From JAPOUP01 sp026708635 (lineage in GTDB: Bacteria > Pseudomonadota > Alphaproteobacteria > Rhodobacterales > Rhodobacteraceae), in NCBI GenBank assembly GCA_965200115.1, contig OZ241336.1, forward strand, positions 1,364,001-1,428,000: a DNA stretch of 64,000 bases, given 5' to 3'. How positions within the stretch are numbered: position 1 is the first letter of the stretch; the number at the start of each line of letters is the position of its first letter. Of the stretch, positions 62,083 through 64,000 are shown in pieces. The translations under genes were made by a program, and so were the position numbers. The notes under the pieces were generated by a model, which saw only the letters and a list, made by a program, of their open reading frames with translations, was not told where the DNA came from and searched no databases.

Positions 62083-63918
62083 TCACGTTCTCCCGAATAG
62101 CCGTTCGATGTCCTTCAGTTTCAGTTCCACGTAGGTGGGCCGACCGTGATTGCATTGGCCGGAATAGGGCGTCATCTCCATCTCGCGCAACAACGCGTTC
62201 ATTTCCTCCGCGGCCATCCGGCGGCCGGAACGCACCGAACCATGGCAGGCCATGCGTGACAGCACCGCATCGATACGCGATTGGACCGCGCCGCTATCTC
62301 CAAGGTCACTCAATTCGTCGAGAACATCGCGCAGCATTGCCGCGGCGTCCACCGTGCCGAGTATCGCGGGCGTTTCACGCACGGCCAGGGCGTTGCCACC
62401 GAATCTCTCGATGACCAGGCCCAGGCGCGAGAGATCGTCCGCCACCTCCAGAAGCCGGGACGCGCTCTCTTCGGGCATCTCAACGATTTCGGGGATCAGC
62501 AGCGCCTGCGAAGCGACGCGCCGCCCGGCCATCTGCTCCTTCAGTTTCTCATACACCAAACGCTCATGTGCGGCGTGCTGGTCGACGATGACAATACCGT
62601 CCGCTGTCTGCGCGATGATGTAATTCTCATGCACCTGGGCCCGTGCCGCCCCCAGGGGGCTGGCCAACGCCTCATCGACGGTTGTCGGCGCGACATGCTC
62701 GGCTCGAGCGGAAACGGTCACCGAATCGTCGAAAAGGGGATCGGTCGGTCGGTTGCGCCGGGAGCGAACGGAACGCGAATACGAATCCATCTGGTAGACC
62801 CGGGCGTGAGCGCCGAACTCGGGGCTCATCGCTCCCAGTGCCGCGTCGGCCACCGTGCTGGACGCGCGGTGGCCGGATTCCAATAGCGCGCCGCGCAGTC
62901 CCAGTACGATCAGCGACCGAGCGGAGGCGGGATTTCTGAACCGCACCTCAGCCTTCGACGGATGCACGTTCACGTCCACCAGTTGCGGATCACAGTTTAT
63001 GAACAGTGCCGCCGCCGGATGCCGGTCACGACTGAGGAGGTCCGTGTAGCCGGCCCGGAGGGCACCAAAAAGCATCCTGTCCAGAACGGGCCGTCCGTTA
63101 ACGAAGAAATACTGGGCAACCGCCCGCCCGCGGGAATACGTGGGCAGAGCGGCAAGGCCCGTCAGATGCAGCCCGTCACGGGCGAAGTCAACCCGCACGG
63201 CGTTGTCCGAGAACTCCGCTCCCAGAACGCGGGTAAGCCGGTCTCGAAGCGCGGATTGGAAAGTTCCGGTCAGGGGGTCCGCGCGCAGGACCTGCCTGCC
63301 ATCTCCGCCACGGGAAACGTCATGCAGGGTAAATCCCACGCGGGGCTCGGCCATCGCCAGGCGTTTGACCACGCCCAGGATGGCCTGCGCCTCCGCACGG
63401 TCCGAGCGGAGAAATTTCAACCTCGCTGGCGTCGCGAAGAACAGATCCCGAAGCTCGGCCACCGTTCCGCCATTCAGCGCCGCCGGACGCGGGCCATCCC
63501 GCCGTCCACCGGATACCGATATCCTGGCACCTCCCTCTCCCTGCACACGCGATGTGATCGCAAGCCGCCCGACCGCCCCAAGTGACGGCAACGCCTCACC
63601 CCGAAACCCGAACGTGTGGATGTTCAGCAGGTCGCTGCCATCGATCTTGGAGGTCGCGTGGCGGGAGAGCGCCAACGGCAGATCCGCGGGGGCGATACCA
63701 TGACCGTCGTCCACCACCCTGATCAGCGTCTTTCCACCGTCCGCGTACTGGATGCCTACGCGGCGGGCTCCCGCATCAAGCGCGTTCTCCACAAGTTCCT
63801 TGACCGCGGAGGCGGGCCGCTCGACCACTTCGCCGGCGGCGATACGGTTGACCACGGACTCGCCGAGCTGGCAGATGACCGGACGGTCTCCATCCATTTC
63901 GTGACGCGTTTTCTGCAT
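62083..63918 (-). CDS. mutL: DNA mismatch repair protein MutL
   Basis: 611 residues from ATG 63918; ATG 63897 is an alternative and neither has a strong ribosome site. The GHKL ATPase end is clear (IAAGEVVERPASAVKEL, NALDAGA, DDGHGI, GFRGEALPS). The C-terminal half holds DQHAAHERLVYE, ACHGSVR and CNHGRPT, the metal-binding endonuclease motifs. So this MutL nicks DNA itself, in line with alphaproteobacteria lacking MutH. Confidence 0.95.
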   Translation of the reverse strand: MQKTRHEMDGDRPVICQLGESVVNRIAAGEVVERPASAVKELVENALDAGARRVGIQYADGGKTLIRVVDDGHGIAPADLPLALSRHATSKIDGSDLLNIHTFGFRGEALPSLGAVGRLAITSRVQGEGGARISVSGGRRDGPRPAALNGGTVAELRDLFFATPARLKFLRSDRAEAQAILGVVKRLAMAEPRVGFTLHDVSRGGDGRQVLRADPLTGTFQSALRDRLTRVLGAEFSDNAVRVDFARDGLHLTGLAALPTYSRGRAVAQYFFVNGRPVLDRMLFGALRAGYTDLLSRDRHPAAALFINCDPQLVDVNVHPSKAEVRFRNPASARSLIVLGLRGALLESGHRASSTVADAALGAMSPEFGAHARVYQMDSYSRSVRSRRNRPTDPLFDDSVTVSARAEHVAPTTVDEALASPLGAARAQVHENYIIAQTADGIVIVDQHAAHERLVYEKLKEQMAGRRVASQALLIPEIVEMPEESASRLLEVADDLSRLGLVIERFGGNALAVRETPAILGTVDAAAMLRDVLDELSDLGDSGAVQSRIDAVLSRMACHGSVRSGRRMAAEEMNALLREMEMTPYSGQCNHGRPTYVELKLKDIERLFGRT

Positions 63919-64000
63919 ATTACCGTCAGTAGCATAACCGGGCGAAAGCCTCCAGACCCGACATATGGAGCCGTTGGTTCGCGCCGCGATCATGGAGGCC

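Noticed and set aside
1..64000. CRISPR arrays and intact insertion sequences
   Set aside because: No regularly spaced repeats, cas genes or transposase frames were seen.

Overview
The window is a 64 kb piece of a GC-rich alphaproteobacterial chromosome, most likely from the Rhodobacterales (roseobacter/Paracoccaceae type). This is inferred from gene order: S49 peptidase, small zinc-ribbon protein, Na/Ca antiporter, SDR, uvrC, pgsA, moaD, moaE, and later tRNA-Arg, NDUFS4-like gene, uvrB. A perfect FNR/FnrL-type box also fits. No database search was run; families were named from motifs and length.

Layout. 1-5.5 kb is the end of a phenylacetate catabolism cluster (paaE fragment, paaK, paaI, paaZ, paaX). 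5.7-14.0 kb holds an ABC exporter pair and the housekeeping block ending in pgsA-moaD-moaE. 14.0-16.5 kb is a small accessory insertion: a very GC-rich non-coding block, then a two-gene module of a nucleotidyltransferase-like protein and a HigA-like HTH protein fused to an ImmA/IrrE metallopeptidase, with a palindrome over its promoter. tRNA-Arg(TCT), an NDUFS4-like gene and uvrB follow to 19.8 kb.

20.0-49.7 kb is a catabolic island of 27 genes for an unidentified substrate. It carries three uptake systems (TRAP, oligopeptide-type ABC, a BASS-like permease), hydrolases (PuuE-like deacetylase, amidase), oxidoreductases (two GMC, one SDR), CoA activation (two family III CoA-transferases, one class I CoA-transferase, one PaaK-like ligase), and CoA-ester chemistry (acyl-CoA dehydrogenase, enoyl-CoA hydratase, MaoC hydratase, CitE-like lyase, two MmgE/PrpD). 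Most genes overlap by 4-8 bases. A palindrome, TGTCCGGACA or close variants, lies in front of five of its transcription units, and a single GntR/UTRA regulator is encoded in it. The natural model is one regulon that hydrolyses an amide- or imide-like compound, oxidises alcohol groups, and breaks down a (possibly branched C5) dicarboxylate as CoA esters.

50.3-64 kb returns to chromosomal genes (parC, a ureohydrolase, mutL) surrounding a respiratory operon on the minus strand: two di-heme cytochrome c peroxidases, a TAT-exported Rieske protein, an arsenite-oxidase-like molybdoenzyme and a HEAT-repeat protein. The peroxidase pair next to the AioBA-like pair is the signature of the iodate reductase (idr) cluster. 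A perfect FNR box sits at the class II distance from a candidate -10. The catalytic subunit gene is interrupted by what looks like a one-base deletion near 55795, which is either a real inactivation or a sequence error.
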